A DNA stretch of 64,000 nt from NIOZ-UU13 sp035528395. Lineage in GTDB: Bacteria; Planctomycetota; Phycisphaerae; Sedimentisphaerales; Anaerobacaceae. The stretch is taken from contig DATKYR010000071.1 in assembly GCA_035528395.1 (NCBI GenBank), positions 6,583-70,582 on the forward strand. The letters run 5' to 3'. The first letter of the stretch is position 1; every line of letters starts with the position of its first letter. The notes under the pieces are model-generated. The model did no database searches. It was not told the origin of the DNA and saw nothing but the letters and a program-made list of their open reading frames with translations. Position numbers and translations under genes: made by a program. Positions 1 through 9,080 of the stretch are shown piece by piece.

Positions 1-650
1 ATTAAAAGTCCCAGGGAAAAGAAAACGGCCAAGTAAATCACACTGCTTAACAGGAACAGCCCCAGCTTTGCCCAATCCTGGAGGTTTATATCTACCATAG
101 GTGATAGGGTTACGTAAGTTGTGCCTAAAAGAACAGCAATAAAGAAAGGCAGGATAAAGCTAATAAATCCGCCGGTCCATTTGCCGATAATCAGAATCGG
201 CCTTTTCAGCCTGTTGCTTAGCGATTGCCGCAGTGTCCCTGTCTCTTTTTCACCGCAAATTATATCGAAGGCAAAGAGCATCGCACAAAGAGACAATATG
301 ACCTTGATGACATACAGCAGGTCCGGCGCTGTGAAAAGCTTGAAAAGATCGTTCACCGACTTCTGTTTTTTGTTGCTGATGGTGATTCCCTCACGATCGA
401 TTTCAAAGGAGCGGCATAGATTCTCGTCCAGGCCCTTTGTGAAAATGCCCAAAGGTGTTGGCGGAATAATTTGGATACTATCACCGGATTCCTGCCGCAA
501 GATGTCATGATTTTCCATGGCCAGGTAGTAATCGCGGTACATGACGAATATGCTGACGAGAATCAATATTGTGGAAAGAATAGTTATGATCGAAAACTTA
601 TAACTGAGAAGGTTATTAAGTATTTCTTTTCTGATTATTGACTTAAGCAT
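1..650 (-). CDS. ABC-2 type transporter permease, N-terminal part (runs off the window)
   Basis: The minus-strand reading frame opens with ATG at 650 (MLKSIIRKEILNNLLSYKF) and stays open for 216 codons to the window edge, so the C-terminus is missing. Residues about 18-36 form a first membrane helix, followed by a large extracytoplasmic loop of about 90 residues, then helices near 113-130, 158-180 and 197 onward. The segment FDIICGEKETGTLRQSLSN after the second helix is the typical ABC-2 permease signature, as in GldF/NatB-like exporters. It would be the membrane half of an ATP-driven exporter; its ATPase is presumably outside the window. The family is clear, the substrate is not. Confidence 0.8.
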   Translation of the reverse strand, partial: MLKSIIRKEILNNLLSYKFSIITILSTILILVSIFVMYRDYYLAMENHDILRQESGDSIQIIPPTPLGIFTKGLDENLCRSFEIDREGITISNKKQKSVNDLFKLFTAPDLLYVIKVILSLCAMLFAFDIICGEKETGTLRQSLSNRLKRPILIIGKWTGGFISFILPFFIAVLLGTTYVTLSPMVDINLQDWAKLGLFLLSSVIYLAVFFSLGLL

Positions 651-840
651 GGTCTTCCTTCCTACAACTTTCCTAACTCGATAACTCCCTGTGGCTTGTC
701 ACAAGGTAAAAACAACGTATTTTTTCCTTAAAGCTAAACAGGCTACGGCTTGGCCTTCGACGAGACAAGCGGCTTTGAGGCTGCCACCCGTCGAGGTTTT
801 TTTGAAGATTTTTTCCTGGCTATATAATTCTGAACTGCCG

Positions 841-2844
841 TTATTTCTTTACCAGCGATTTTGGTACAGGCCAGAAGACCGCATCGCCATTGTCCAGCCA
901 ATTCTTAATTCGGCCCTTTGAGTCCCTGCTGTATTCTCCGCCTTCATCGGTAAAATTAGGGCCTACGCTGTAGAGGATGAAATTGTCTTCTGTTTTTCTG
1001 TAAGACAGCGGCTTATCGGCGAAAGAGTCCATCGGCAATTGCTTAAGATAACCGGCGGTTATAAGCTGCTGCAAATCGTTCGGGTAAGAACCTTTATCCT
1101 TTTCGTACCGCAGCAGGGCAAGGATGGTAACTGTTGCATAGACCTCGATTTTATTTCGATGGGCTATTTCGTTTATCCTGGCAAGAGCAGGGGCAAAGAT
1201 TTGCAGAAATACATTACCCTTAATGATTTCCATAGCTTCTTTTTCAGCATCTATTCCTTCTGCTCTAATTTGACCTGGTGTCTTACGATATGACTTGTTC
1301 CAAAAATCATAGTAACGGTCAGCCATTTCTCTGGTTTGCTCCTTGTCGGGATGAGCGAACAAAACTTCTACAGCCCTCGGCCATCCCCTGGGAGAAAATA
1401 TCGTCTCAACAACTATCTCTTCCACGCCGATTTGAAAGTCATTTTCCAAAGTACCTAATCTGGAAAGATACAAATGGCCGCCACCAAAGCGGTCTTCGGT
1501 AAAACATCGCTGGATTTCGTCATAAACGCACAGTTTTTCCGCTTCTAAACTTGGTACGAAATTTTCACCGGCGACAATCTGCTCAAAGCTATCCTGAAGG
1601 TCCGCCAATATTGTCGAGTCAATTTCATATCCGCCTACAATATCTCGAATAGTTCGAACAGCTAATGCTTCAATACCTATTCCCACGAGCTGCTCAATCA
1701 GGGTTTTGTCACCTCTAATTTGTTGACCGAAGCGATAACAGGATTTCGCATCGTCAAAAGCATCTTTGAAACGACCTTGCTCGGCATTTAACCAGATTCG
1801 CAATCGCAGAGAAAACGCCAACCTGCGAAAGTCAGAAAGGTTAGGCATAAGAACACCCATCATTTCACCCAGGCTTTCATCGTTGGATTCATATGTTCGC
1901 CAGTAATACGGCCTTTGAGAGCCTTCAATAATAAGCTCCAGAGCATCGTTGTGCTCCTGGACCCATCTCTTGGCGATATTTCTTTGCTCAACCGTAAGCT
2001 CATTATATTTCTTTCCCAGAAACCGGGACAGAGCTCCGTATACTTCGTCCTGGACATCTTTTCTTTCTTCTTGGAAATTCCGACGCTCTCTATTTGAAAG
2101 CACTCTATCAATTTTACTGGACAAATCTGCAAACCGCGTGAATTCCTTATCAACGATTGCCTTTTGATTCTGCGCGAAGAAAAGAAGAAAGTCGTCCGAC
2201 AGCTCTTTATATAAGTCAATCGCCTTGCGGTATAACGGAGCTGCATTTAGAGATTCATCAGCCACAGGTCGCACCATGCTATTAAGCTCGGCAACGTAAT
2301 TGGTGGTAATAACCGGCCTGCCGGACAAGAACCAGAAAATGTAAAGAATAAAGCATAAAATTAACATGCCGAGGGCTTGAAATGTCCTTGCAACCACCGT
2401 TCGCCAGATGGGTCGGCAGCGTTTTTTGGCGCGTCGTAAAAGAATAGCGAGCAACTTCAGGTCACCAAAGTCGGTAATTAGCTGCTGAGCTTTCTGTTCC
2501 TTCTCTTCATCAGTCTTGCAGTCCTTAAACTCATCTTCAAAATGAGCCGTAAGTTCAGCCTGAACATCCTGACGAACCTTACGGCGATACCCCATCTTCT
2601 TTAAAACCCGCCTTATAAACTCTACTATACCGGCGGGCAAATGCTCAAGGTTCTGTGTTTCGCCAAGGAAGCGGGCATCTTGGGTTCCCTTCATTAAAGC
2701 ACCAACACCTCCAATAAGTACCGCCAACGGAAGAAGGACGAGGAATGGTGGTAACAAAAAGGCGAAAAAAATATTGAGACTCTCCAGTGCTGCACCAATC
2801 GCCACGCCAATCAGGATTCCCACAATGATTCTCTTGACTCTCAT
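841..2844 (-). CDS. HAAS-domain membrane protein with long helical body and pseudopilin-like C-terminus
   Basis: I place the start at the ATG at 2844 because AGGTGAT sits just upstream; an ATG at 2901 lies in repeat-rich DNA. The protein (667 aa) begins with two hydrophobic segments (about 5-48), then an amphipathic stretch containing RRKVRQDVQAELTAHFEDEF, which resembles the HAAS/DUF1700 domain that accompanies PadR regulators. Another membrane helix follows near 150-170, then about 400 mostly helical residues. The C-terminus (YEKDKGSYPNDLQQL, LPMDSFADKPLSYR, YSVGPNFTDEGG) looks like the C-terminal module of pseudopilin-type proteins. The PadR gene lies immediately upstream on the same strand, so the pair is probably co-transcribed and PadR-controlled. 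Exact function unknown. Confidence 0.7.
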   Translation of the reverse strand: MRVKRIIVGILIGVAIGAALESLNIFFAFLLPPFLVLLPLAVLIGGVGALMKGTQDARFLGETQNLEHLPAGIVEFIRRVLKKMGYRRKVRQDVQAELTAHFEDEFKDCKTDEEKEQKAQQLITDFGDLKLLAILLRRAKKRCRPIWRTVVARTFQALGMLILCFILYIFWFLSGRPVITTNYVAELNSMVRPVADESLNAAPLYRKAIDLYKELSDDFLLFFAQNQKAIVDKEFTRFADLSSKIDRVLSNRERRNFQEERKDVQDEVYGALSRFLGKKYNELTVEQRNIAKRWVQEHNDALELIIEGSQRPYYWRTYESNDESLGEMMGVLMPNLSDFRRLAFSLRLRIWLNAEQGRFKDAFDDAKSCYRFGQQIRGDKTLIEQLVGIGIEALAVRTIRDIVGGYEIDSTILADLQDSFEQIVAGENFVPSLEAEKLCVYDEIQRCFTEDRFGGGHLYLSRLGTLENDFQIGVEEIVVETIFSPRGWPRAVEVLFAHPDKEQTREMADRYYDFWNKSYRKTPGQIRAEGIDAEKEAMEIIKGNVFLQIFAPALARINEIAHRNKIEVYATVTILALLRYEKDKGSYPNDLQQLITAGYLKQLPMDSFADKPLSYRKTEDNFILYSVGPNFTDEGGEYSRDSKGRIKNWLDNGDAVFWPVPKSLVKK

Positions 2845-2908
2845 CAGATCACCTCGTGTATTGTATTGCGTTTTGTGAACCCGCAGTAAAACTGCGGGCA
2901 AATATTTT

Positions 2909-2942
2909 GAGATTCTTCGCTACGCTCAGAATGACGGTGTCA
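2909..2942 (-). repeat. Dispersed palindromic repeat, half copy
   Basis: The sequence GAGATTCTTCGC...GCTCAGAATGAC is one arm of the repeat family also found near 13.3, 17.1, 22.9 and 29.2 kb. Here it sits between the PadR gene and the HAAS gene and supplies the PadR stop codon (TCA at 2940-2942 on the plus strand). Confidence 0.6.
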
Positions 2943-3281
2943 GGCCAGTGTAAGTGCTCCGCCGAAGACAAGATTCAGGCCGGTCGTCAGCTCCTTTAGC
3001 TGTGCCTTTTGCTTTGCCAATTGGCCTTTGCCATTGCCGGTGATGGAGTAATATCTTCTCTTGCGGCTGGACTGGTTCTTTTCCCACTTTCCTTTGACGA
3101 GTTTTTTTGCCTCCAGATTGTACAGCAGCGGGTAAAGCGTTCCTTTGCCGAGGGTCAGGATGTCACCGCTCCTCTGTTCGATGGCCTGGCTGAGCTCGTA
3201 ACCATACATTGGGCCGCGAGAGAGAATCTCCAGAACGACCACCGGTGCGATACCTTTTAACAGTTGACTTTCAAATTTCAT
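2940..3281 (-). CDS. PadR-family transcriptional regulator
   Basis: 113 residues, the normal size for a short (PadR-s1-like) regulator. The winged-helix region is plain: LLKGIAPVVVLEILSRGPMYG followed by YELSQAIEQRSG, then GTLYPLLYNLEAKKLVKGKW, the recognition helix and wing of PadR proteins, and a short C-terminal dimerisation helix. PadR proteins usually repress the operon they sit in, and genes for HAAS-domain membrane proteins are their common partners; the next gene downstream is exactly that. The ligand cannot be read from the sequence. The last residues are encoded by DNA next to a dispersed repeat. Confidence 0.9.
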   Translation of the reverse strand: MKFESQLLKGIAPVVVLEILSRGPMYGYELSQAIEQRSGDILTLGKGTLYPLLYNLEAKKLVKGKWEKNQSSRKRRYYSITGNGKGQLAKQKAQLKELTTGLNLVFGGALTLA

Positions 3282-3323
3282 AAAAATCTCCTTTTGTAAC
3301 CACAGATTTCACAAATTTACATT

Positions 3324-3353
3324 ATATTATGTTTAACATATTATGTTATGCAA
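3324..3353 (-). promoter_or_regulatory. Candidate PadR promoter with overlapping operator
   Basis: Reading the minus strand, TTGCAT (3348-3353) and TAATAT (3324-3329) are separated by 18 bases, a plausible -35/-10 pair. The spacer and -10 edge contain a perfect dyad TATGTT-T-AACATA at 3328-3340. PadR repressors bind such AT-rich dyads, so autoregulation is likely. This is inference from position and symmetry. Confidence 0.45.
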
Positions 3354-3582
3354 ACTATGTGATGTCAACTAAAAAATAAAAAAAAATTTAAAAATTTTTC
3401 CGAATGCCAATGTAGGCATCAATTCTGCCAAAATATCTTGCAAAATCTCCTTTTCTGTATAAAATAGTTGGAAAATTGCTCAACAGGCCGGTCTACATAA
3501 GGGCTGAGGAGTAATTCAAGACACGAGATACGCTTGGGTTCCCACGAAGTGGGGTCCCTTCACAAGATAGGTTATAGAATCC

Positions 3583-3667
3583 GGAGCAGTGGCCGAGCGG
3601 CTGAAGGCGACGGTCTTGAAAACCGTTTTACCGAAAGGTAACGGGGGTTCGAATCCCTCCTGCTCCG
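3583..3667 (+). tRNA. tRNA-Ser(TGA)
   Basis: The acceptor stem GGAGCAG pairs with CTGCTCC (3660-3666) with discriminator G. The anticodon arm ACGGT-CTTGAAA-ACCGT gives anticodon TGA (3617-3619). A long variable arm and a GGTTCGAATCC T-arm complete a class II serine tRNA of 85 bases. A degenerate relative of its 3' half lies about 3.9 kb downstream. Confidence 0.96.
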
Positions 3668-3775
3668 TTTGACGAATGTCAAAAATGTTATTGCCGGCAC
3701 CTTCCATGCAGCGATACACTTTGCGGCCGTGAAAGTCCGTTGTAAGCATATTTCGACTTCAGAAAGTATTGAGCT

Positions 3776-6658
3776 ATGAGGCAGTGGGTCAAAAAGTCAG
3801 TTCGATACGTCCTTGCTTTAATCATCTTGGTCATCATAATCTTATCAATACAACTGGTAGTACTGCCCCGCATTGTCCAGCACCTGATTCTCTCCCGATT
3901 AGCTGCTATCGGGCTGTCAGAGGCTTCTTTAGAGGTTCGCAGTTGTTCTTTGAGCAGCGTCGAACTTGCTGATGTCGAATTGGGGCAAGAGCGCTGCGCG
4001 TGTATCGGAGCCCTGACTGCCGACTACTCCCTGGGCTCACTATTCCGCGGAAAGGTTAACAAGGTACAAGTTACCGGAGGCCAGCTCGTTCTGCGCATCA
4101 GGAACGGTAAAATCGAGCTTGGTGAATTGGCGCAAATCTCAGTGAAAAGCAGTCAGCAGGCCACGGAAGCTCCTTTCGATTCCATCGAACTGCGTGCATG
4201 TACATTATTAATTGACTGGCCGCAAAAACAGATTTGCATCCCTTGTGAAGGCACGATCTACAACAACGGGGCAGGCTGGATTATGCATGACCTCCACCTC
4301 AACTTCCAGGGCACCCCTCTGCAACTGAACGTCTCACTTTATAGTCGTGGTGAATCTCTCGCGTTTTCCTTACAAAAGCAAGACATTGATTTACAAGCCT
4401 TGATGACAGCATTGCCTCTCGAAGGCTTTTCTATACCGGCCAGATTAGCCGGAAAGACAGGCCTTAAGCTGCAAGGAGATATTTCAACAAGCAACGCAAA
4501 CGCCCGGCTCAGAGCATCACTGAGCAATGCATGGTGCAAGACAACCCTGGCTGATTTTCCTCTCGATGCAAAAGGAGTAAACTGCGAGCTCGAAGTCGAA
4601 CTGGAAAGTCTGTCCCAGCTAAAAAACATCACGGCTAAACTCAGCGCCGAAACAGTGGAATACGCCGGAACCCCAGCATCCAATGTTCATATAGACCTGG
4701 AAAAATTCTCGGACAAGCTGTTGTTTTCGGGTGAGGCTCAGGGAGAAGAATGGAATCTCAAAAGCTTCTCCGCCATACTCCCGGCTCAGTTGCTTGCAAA
4801 AAACACCCAAATGAACCAGGCTGAGGTGGTCTGGGAGCTCGAAGGAAAACTTCCTGAGCCATTTGCACACAAGCTCGCAGCAAAGGGTTTCGATGTCTCC
4901 GGACTTGGCAAAATGGATATAAGTGGCCTGCTATCAACCACTGTCTCAAAAGAACCGGATATTGACCTCACCAACCTTCAGGTAACTTTGGCGCCCGGCA
5001 CATTGAATATAGACCACGGTAGATTGGCATTGCAGGGCCTCTCCGGCATTCTAAAGTTACGGGGCAATTACAGCACAAAAGAGGCCCATATCTCGCTGCT
5101 GCCAGACAGCAGCCTGAATCTCGACAGCGCCAATTTTGAGAACATAAAGCTCGGGAAAACCAGCTTAAACTTGAAAGAGGCTGATGATAAAAATATAGTC
5201 GATTTTATGTTTTGCGAAAACGGCCTCGCTACAAGTATCAATCTCGTGGCAAGCTCTGACAGCACCGAAGTTCAGGCTAAAGATAACAGGCTTATAGCGA
5301 AGCTGGGCGGCATTCACCTGTCACTTGATACCTCCTTTTCCCCGGAGCAAGACGAAGCAGGCGGCAAGCTCATAGTCGATACAATCAAGTACTATCCCGG
5401 CTATCAAGGGTTGTATTTGGACCTGCAAAATGCAATACTGAACGTTGGTTCCAAACTTAACGGCACCGAAGAAAAAATCGTAAAGACAACTCTCACATTC
5501 GACGAAGCCGCCCTGCTAAATGAGAAATCGGAGGTACTTTTAGCCGCGGATAAAGAGGGGATCAAGCCAGTTTCAGGGTCGTTTGACCTGGAGCGTCTGA
5601 ACGGAGAATTTCAGTCAAAGTGGTCTATTCATAACGGGGCGATATTGAGTATTCAGGGTAATCTGGACCTCAATGAAGAACATCCCTCAGTTTCGCTAAA
5701 GGCTGTCTGTGATGAATTGCATCTGGATGAGGAACAAGCTGCAGTCAAGATGCTGGTTGCCTCTACCGGCATTGCAGCCGGCGGCGACTTATCGTTAGAG
5801 GCTAATCTGAACTGGAGGGGAGGACATTTCACGCCCAGGCTTGAAATCACTGCTGCTAACACCTCGCTCTCGAGCAGTCTTTACGAAGCGATAGCAGAAG
5901 GCATCGCCGGTTCTGTTATACTTACCAGCCTCTCTCCAATTTCAACCCCGGGCAATCAGACCCTCACAATTAAAAACCTCAAGTTAGGCAAACTGGAGTT
6001 TACCGATGGACTTATTGCGTTTCGACTTGAAAAAGAGCCAATGGCTGCGTTCATAGAACGTACAGAATGGGAATGGATGGGCGGACACCTCTACACCCAT
6101 GCGTTACGTATCGATCCTAATCTGCCAAGAGTTGATTTCAAGCTTTATGTGGAAGACCTTGCCCTTCAGCAACTTCTGGGCATTGCTTTCGGACAAAGGG
6201 CAACAGGCCGGGGCGAGCTATACGGCATGATCCCCGTGAGCATTTCAATGTCCAGTTTGGCTGATATCAGATTAAGCGAAGGATTCCTTTATTCGACATC
6301 CGGAGAGGGGTGGTGGAAACTCGCAGACGAGGCCTCGCAAAGCCCGGCCTGGAAGGTACTGGAAAAACAGTTAGGCCCGAAATTTGAAGGAGCGAGCCGG
6401 ACCGCCGACAAGGAGTCATTGTTAAAAGGACTGCTTGATTTTGAATACAGCAGATTTAAGATCGATTTCGTGGAGGCGCAAGGCGGACTCACAGCCCGGA
6501 TTACCACCCAGGGCCACAGCCGGAATAAGAAGATTCCTGTTGAATTTGAAGAAATTGTGCTCGACATCCCGCGTTTTGACGAGAATCTGCGCAAATTGAT
6601 CGCCGTCAAATCAGCGATCAACCTGAACATAAATCGAGCCACAGAAAAATTGAAATAG
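3776..6658 (+). CDS. YdbH-like AsmA-superfamily inner-membrane/periplasmic protein
   Basis: A 960-residue protein with a single N-terminal membrane anchor (about residues 8-31) followed by an almost entirely beta-rich body. The opening (membrane helix, then LILSRLAAIGLSEASLEV and a repeated beta pattern) is that of AsmA/YdbH proteins, thought to bridge the periplasm and carry phospholipids toward the outer membrane. Near the C-terminus, GRGELYGMIPVSISMSSL and LLDFEYSRFKIDF resemble the conserved YdbH/DUF3971-type tail ('G.l.G.iP'). It stands alone between tRNA-Ser and a peroxiredoxin gene, with no RBS that stands out. Its presence argues for a diderm envelope. Family assignment is by pattern, not by search. 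Confidence 0.7.
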   Translation: MRQWVKKSVRYVLALIILVIIILSIQLVVLPRIVQHLILSRLAAIGLSEASLEVRSCSLSSVELADVELGQERCACIGALTADYSLGSLFRGKVNKVQVTGGQLVLRIRNGKIELGELAQISVKSSQQATEAPFDSIELRACTLLIDWPQKQICIPCEGTIYNNGAGWIMHDLHLNFQGTPLQLNVSLYSRGESLAFSLQKQDIDLQALMTALPLEGFSIPARLAGKTGLKLQGDISTSNANARLRASLSNAWCKTTLADFPLDAKGVNCELEVELESLSQLKNITAKLSAETVEYAGTPASNVHIDLEKFSDKLLFSGEAQGEEWNLKSFSAILPAQLLAKNTQMNQAEVVWELEGKLPEPFAHKLAAKGFDVSGLGKMDISGLLSTTVSKEPDIDLTNLQVTLAPGTLNIDHGRLALQGLSGILKLRGNYSTKEAHISLLPDSSLNLDSANFENIKLGKTSLNLKEADDKNIVDFMFCENGLATSINLVASSDSTEVQAKDNRLIAKLGGIHLSLDTSFSPEQDEAGGKLIVDTIKYYPGYQGLYLDLQNAILNVGSKLNGTEEKIVKTTLTFDEAALLNEKSEVLLAADKEGIKPVSGSFDLERLNGEFQSKWSIHNGAILSIQGNLDLNEEHPSVSLKAVCDELHLDEEQAAVKMLVASTGIAAGGDLSLEANLNWRGGHFTPRLEITAANTSLSSSLYEAIAEGIAGSVILTSLSPISTPGNQTLTIKNLKLGKLEFTDGLIAFRLEKEPMAAFIERTEWEWMGGHLYTHALRIDPNLPRVDFKLYVEDLALQQLLGIAFGQRATGRGELYGMIPVSISMSSLADIRLSEGFLYSTSGEGWWKLADEASQSPAWKVLEKQLGPKFEGASRTADKESLLKGLLDFEYSRFKIDFVEAQGGLTARITTQGHSRNKKIPVEFEEIVLDIPRFDENLRKLIAVKSAINLNINRATEKLK

Positions 6659-6762
6659 TACGACCCAAATCTTGACAAAAAGCTTATCTTGGGCCAAAAT
6701 GTGTTTGATATAGTCTTTATGTCGTTATCGAGCAATTTCATTTTTCTAATATGAGGTGTATC

Positions 6763-7428
6763 ATGAAACACAAACGGTGGACCTCGATGGCACTTCTTGC
6801 ATTGTTTATTTGTGGTTGTGGAACCCACAAGGTAGAAGTGCAGCCAATCAAAGTCCAGCCCATCCAATTGACCCTGGACATAAACGTCAAGATGCAGCAG
6901 GAGCAAATAGAAAGCGCTGCCTCGGAGTTATCCCCGGTCGTTGGCAACCCTGCACCGGACTTCACACTTGTTGATCAGAACAAGCAACCTGTGACCCTGA
7001 GCAATTATAGAGGCAAGTGGGTTGTCCTTTACTTTTACCCCAAAGATGACACGCCCGGGTGCACAATTGAGGCAAAAGACTTCACAGCTCTTCTGCCCAG
7101 GTTCCGTCAAATGAACACCGAGATTCTCGGTATCAGCAACGATTCACCCAAATCTCATTGTGATTTCATAGACAAGCACGAGCTTCAGGTAAGGCTTCTG
7201 AGCGACCCAAAACATGAGGTGATGAAGCTCTATGGGGCCTGGGTAAGAAGCTCACTTGGAAACTTGAGCTATGGCAGGGTGATTCGCACGACGATGATTG
7301 TGGACTCCGATAGCGCTATCAGGCACTATTGGCCGGAAGTAATCGCCCAGGGTCATGCCGAGCGTGTTCTCAAAAAGCTCGCTGAATTGCAGGGTCGCAG
7401 TCTAAACAACTACGATACCGGCGGATAA
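6763..7428 (+). CDS. Thioredoxin-fold peroxiredoxin of the Bcp/PrxQ type, lipoprotein
   Basis: The start at 6763 is preferred because GAGGTG lies six bases upstream; an in-frame ATG at 6751 has none. Residues 1-22 are a lipoprotein signal ending at ICGC. The AhpC/TSA domain begins near residue 63 (VGNPAPDFTLVDQNKQPV). The peroxidatic cysteine is C100 in DDTPGCTIE. The usual Bcp resolving cysteine five residues later is absent (EAKDF), but C133 in SPKSHCDF lies in the next helix and could resolve the disulfide, as in the other PrxQ subtype. It would reduce peroxides outside the cytoplasm, tethered to a membrane. Partners are not nearby. Confidence 0.88.
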   Translation: MKHKRWTSMALLALFICGCGTHKVEVQPIKVQPIQLTLDINVKMQQEQIESAASELSPVVGNPAPDFTLVDQNKQPVTLSNYRGKWVVLYFYPKDDTPGCTIEAKDFTALLPRFRQMNTEILGISNDSPKSHCDFIDKHELQVRLLSDPKHEVMKLYGAWVRSSLGNLSYGRVIRTTMIVDSDSAIRHYWPEVIAQGHAERVLKKLAELQGRSLNNYDTGG

Positions 7429-7429
7429 C

Positions 7430-7449
7430 CTTCGATGTACGCATCGAAG
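7430..7449 (+). terminator. Hairpin after the peroxiredoxin gene
   Basis: Perfect 8-bp stem CTTCGATG-tacg-CATCGAAG two bases after the stop codon, followed by a T-rich but not uninterrupted tract. It probably acts as a terminator or mRNA 3'-end stabiliser. Confidence 0.5.
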
Positions 7450-7493
7450 ATGATTTATTTATGGCTGTTCCGGCCCATAGTACACCAAGGATT

Positions 7494-7554
7494 AGAAGCA
7501 ACAGTCTTTAAAACAGTTGTACCGAAGGTATCGGGGCCCAAATTCCTCCTGCTC
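7494..7554 (+). pseudogene. Degenerate tRNA-Ser 3'-half copy
   Basis: Bases 7500-7554 align with the anticodon arm to the acceptor end of the tRNA-Ser at 3583-3667: ACAGT-CTTTAAA-ACAGT replaces ACGGT-CTTGAAA-ACCGT, and CCTCCTGCTC at the end is identical. The anticodon position now reads TTA, the anticodon stem has an A-A mismatch, and the T-arm no longer pairs, so it should not be a working tRNA. The 5' half is too diverged to align with confidence. Confidence 0.6.
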
Positions 7555-7572
7555 AGCTTCTATTATAATAAT

Positions 7573-7596
7573 GCAAAGCGTGACGTTCCGCTTTGC
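7573..7596 (-). terminator. Hairpin downstream of the DMT transporter gene
   Basis: GCAAAGCG (7573-7580) pairs perfectly with CGCTTTGC (7589-7596). It lies just past the stop codon of the minus-strand transporter gene. The following minus-strand sequence is AT-rich (ATTATTATAATAG) without a clean T-run, so terminator function is plausible, not certain. Confidence 0.45.
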
Positions 7597-7613
7597 CTCG
7601 ACATGAATACGTT

Positions 7614-8489
7614 TTAAAAATACGCCTCTTCTTTTTTGGATAAGAAGCAAACTCCGACAAATAATAGTACCAAACCTGAAATCTGCATAACCGTAACACC
7701 TTCTCCTAAAATCAAAAAACCCAGCAATGCCACGAAAAAGGGCGTTGAAAGTTCCATAGCAGAAACCTGAGCGGCTTTAATTCGTTTCATGCTTTCATAA
7801 TAAAGAATGGTTCCCACACCAACTACAACACCGACCAGGATTTGATAGATATTAGAAAGAACCAGCGAAGACTTAAGCGATAAGTAAACAACAAATATCA
7901 CAGAGGCAATTAAATACCTGTAAAAAGTAACAACGCCGGCATTAAGCTCTCTGAGATATTTTCTCGTCACAATAGCCGTTGTTGCCCAGGCCACGGTTGC
8001 CAACAGCACATAAACATCTCCCACCGTGCCTAATTTCATCATTGACAGATTCTCTAATGTCTTCGTCGTAACAAACACGGCTGCAATTATCATTGTGAAT
8101 ATGCCTATGTAATCAAATTTTGTCAGCTTATCGTCCTTTAGAAAAAAGAACCCTATCAAAATAATAAATACCGGCTGCATATGACCTATCAGGACCGCGT
8201 TAAGCACGGAAACTTTCGTTAAGGCAAAAAAGTACAACAAATCCCCGATTATTGTCCCGGCTATCGCAATATAAAGAATTTTTGAAAACTGATTTGAGGT
8301 AACCTTAAGCTTTCTTACGCCTGTGATAAGAACATACAAAAGAGCGGTTAAAACAACAACTATCGCCCTGATGGCGGAGGTTTGAAGATAATCCGAGTTC
8401 GCATAAGCCAGTTTTGCGAAAACAGGCTCCAGCGACCACATTATACTGGCCCCTAGTATTGCCAATATGCCTGTTTTCTTTGAGTTCAT
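7614..8489 (-). CDS. EamA/DMT-superfamily transporter
   Basis: About 291 residues with ten hydrophobic segments and the two-fold EamA repeat: GILAILGASIMWSLEPVFAK opens the first half and VYVLLATVAWATTAIVTRKY the second. Drug/metabolite transporters of this family export or import small metabolites; the substrate cannot be told. The start is uncertain: an ATG at 8576 would add 29 hydrophobic residues encoded by locally repeated DNA (8491-8547, a repeated GCCAAAAAA-type unit), and neither start has a clear Shine-Dalgarno. I prefer 8489, which gives the usual family N-terminus. It ends convergently with the peroxiredoxin gene, with a hairpin beyond its stop. Confidence 0.8.
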   Translation of the reverse strand: MNSKKTGILAILGASIMWSLEPVFAKLAYANSDYLQTSAIRAIVVVLTALLYVLITGVRKLKVTSNQFSKILYIAIAGTIIGDLLYFFALTKVSVLNAVLIGHMQPVFIILIGFFFLKDDKLTKFDYIGIFTMIIAAVFVTTKTLENLSMMKLGTVGDVYVLLATVAWATTAIVTRKYLRELNAGVVTFYRYLIASVIFVVYLSLKSSLVLSNIYQILVGVVVGVGTILYYESMKRIKAAQVSAMELSTPFFVALLGFLILGEGVTVMQISGLVLLFVGVCFLSKKEEAYF

Positions 8490-8717
8490 AATAGCCAAAA
8501 AAATTGATATAACAGCCAAAAAATCCGATGTAACAGCAATAAAAACCCGATATAAGAGATGGGTTTTTGATAGCATATTTATACACTCAAGGCAAGAGGG
8601 TAAATTTTACAGATATGGCATTACAACCGCTTTTGTGCTATATGTATGGAATGCTGCTGTAAAGTTACTTATAAGAAACAGGCGTAATATTAGATTTCAA
8701 AAAGGTCAGGCAAAAAT

Positions 8718-9062
8718 ATGCACATAGATTCATATCAATTCGGTAAAATCGTCATTGACGGGGTAGATTACAGCAGCGATTGTTTAATCCTTGGTGACAA
8801 TGTCCAAAGCAATTGGCAGCGAAAGCGGGGTCATCTGCTATCTGAGGATGATTTGGAGCCTGTCGTTAAAGCCAAGCCGACCTTGTTAATAGTCGGCTGC
8901 GGCATATCGGGAATGATGAAGGTACCGAATGGGACCCGCCACTTTTTACTGGAAGAGGACATCCAGCTGGAAGCGCTTGATACGGCAAGGGCCGTCGAAC
9001 GATTTAATGAACTATCGCAAACCAACATTAAAATTGCCGCCGCCCTGCACCTGACCTGTTAA
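8718..9062 (+). CDS. MTH938-like / NDUFAF3-family protein
   Basis: 114 residues matching the Mth938 domain (formerly DUF498): IDSYQFGKIVIDG at the start, a beta-rich core with LLIVGCGISGMMKVP, and a helical end with TARAVERFNEL. Bacterial members are single-domain proteins of unknown biochemical role; the mitochondrial relative NDUFAF3 helps assemble complex I. It is flanked by an oppositely oriented transporter and a convergent methyltransferase gene, so no operon clue exists. Confidence 0.85.
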   Translation: MHIDSYQFGKIVIDGVDYSSDCLILGDNVQSNWQRKRGHLLSEDDLEPVVKAKPTLLIVGCGISGMMKVPNGTRHFLLEEDIQLEALDTARAVERFNELSQTNIKIAAALHLTC

Positions 9063-9080
9063 AGATGTTATTGCAACAAG

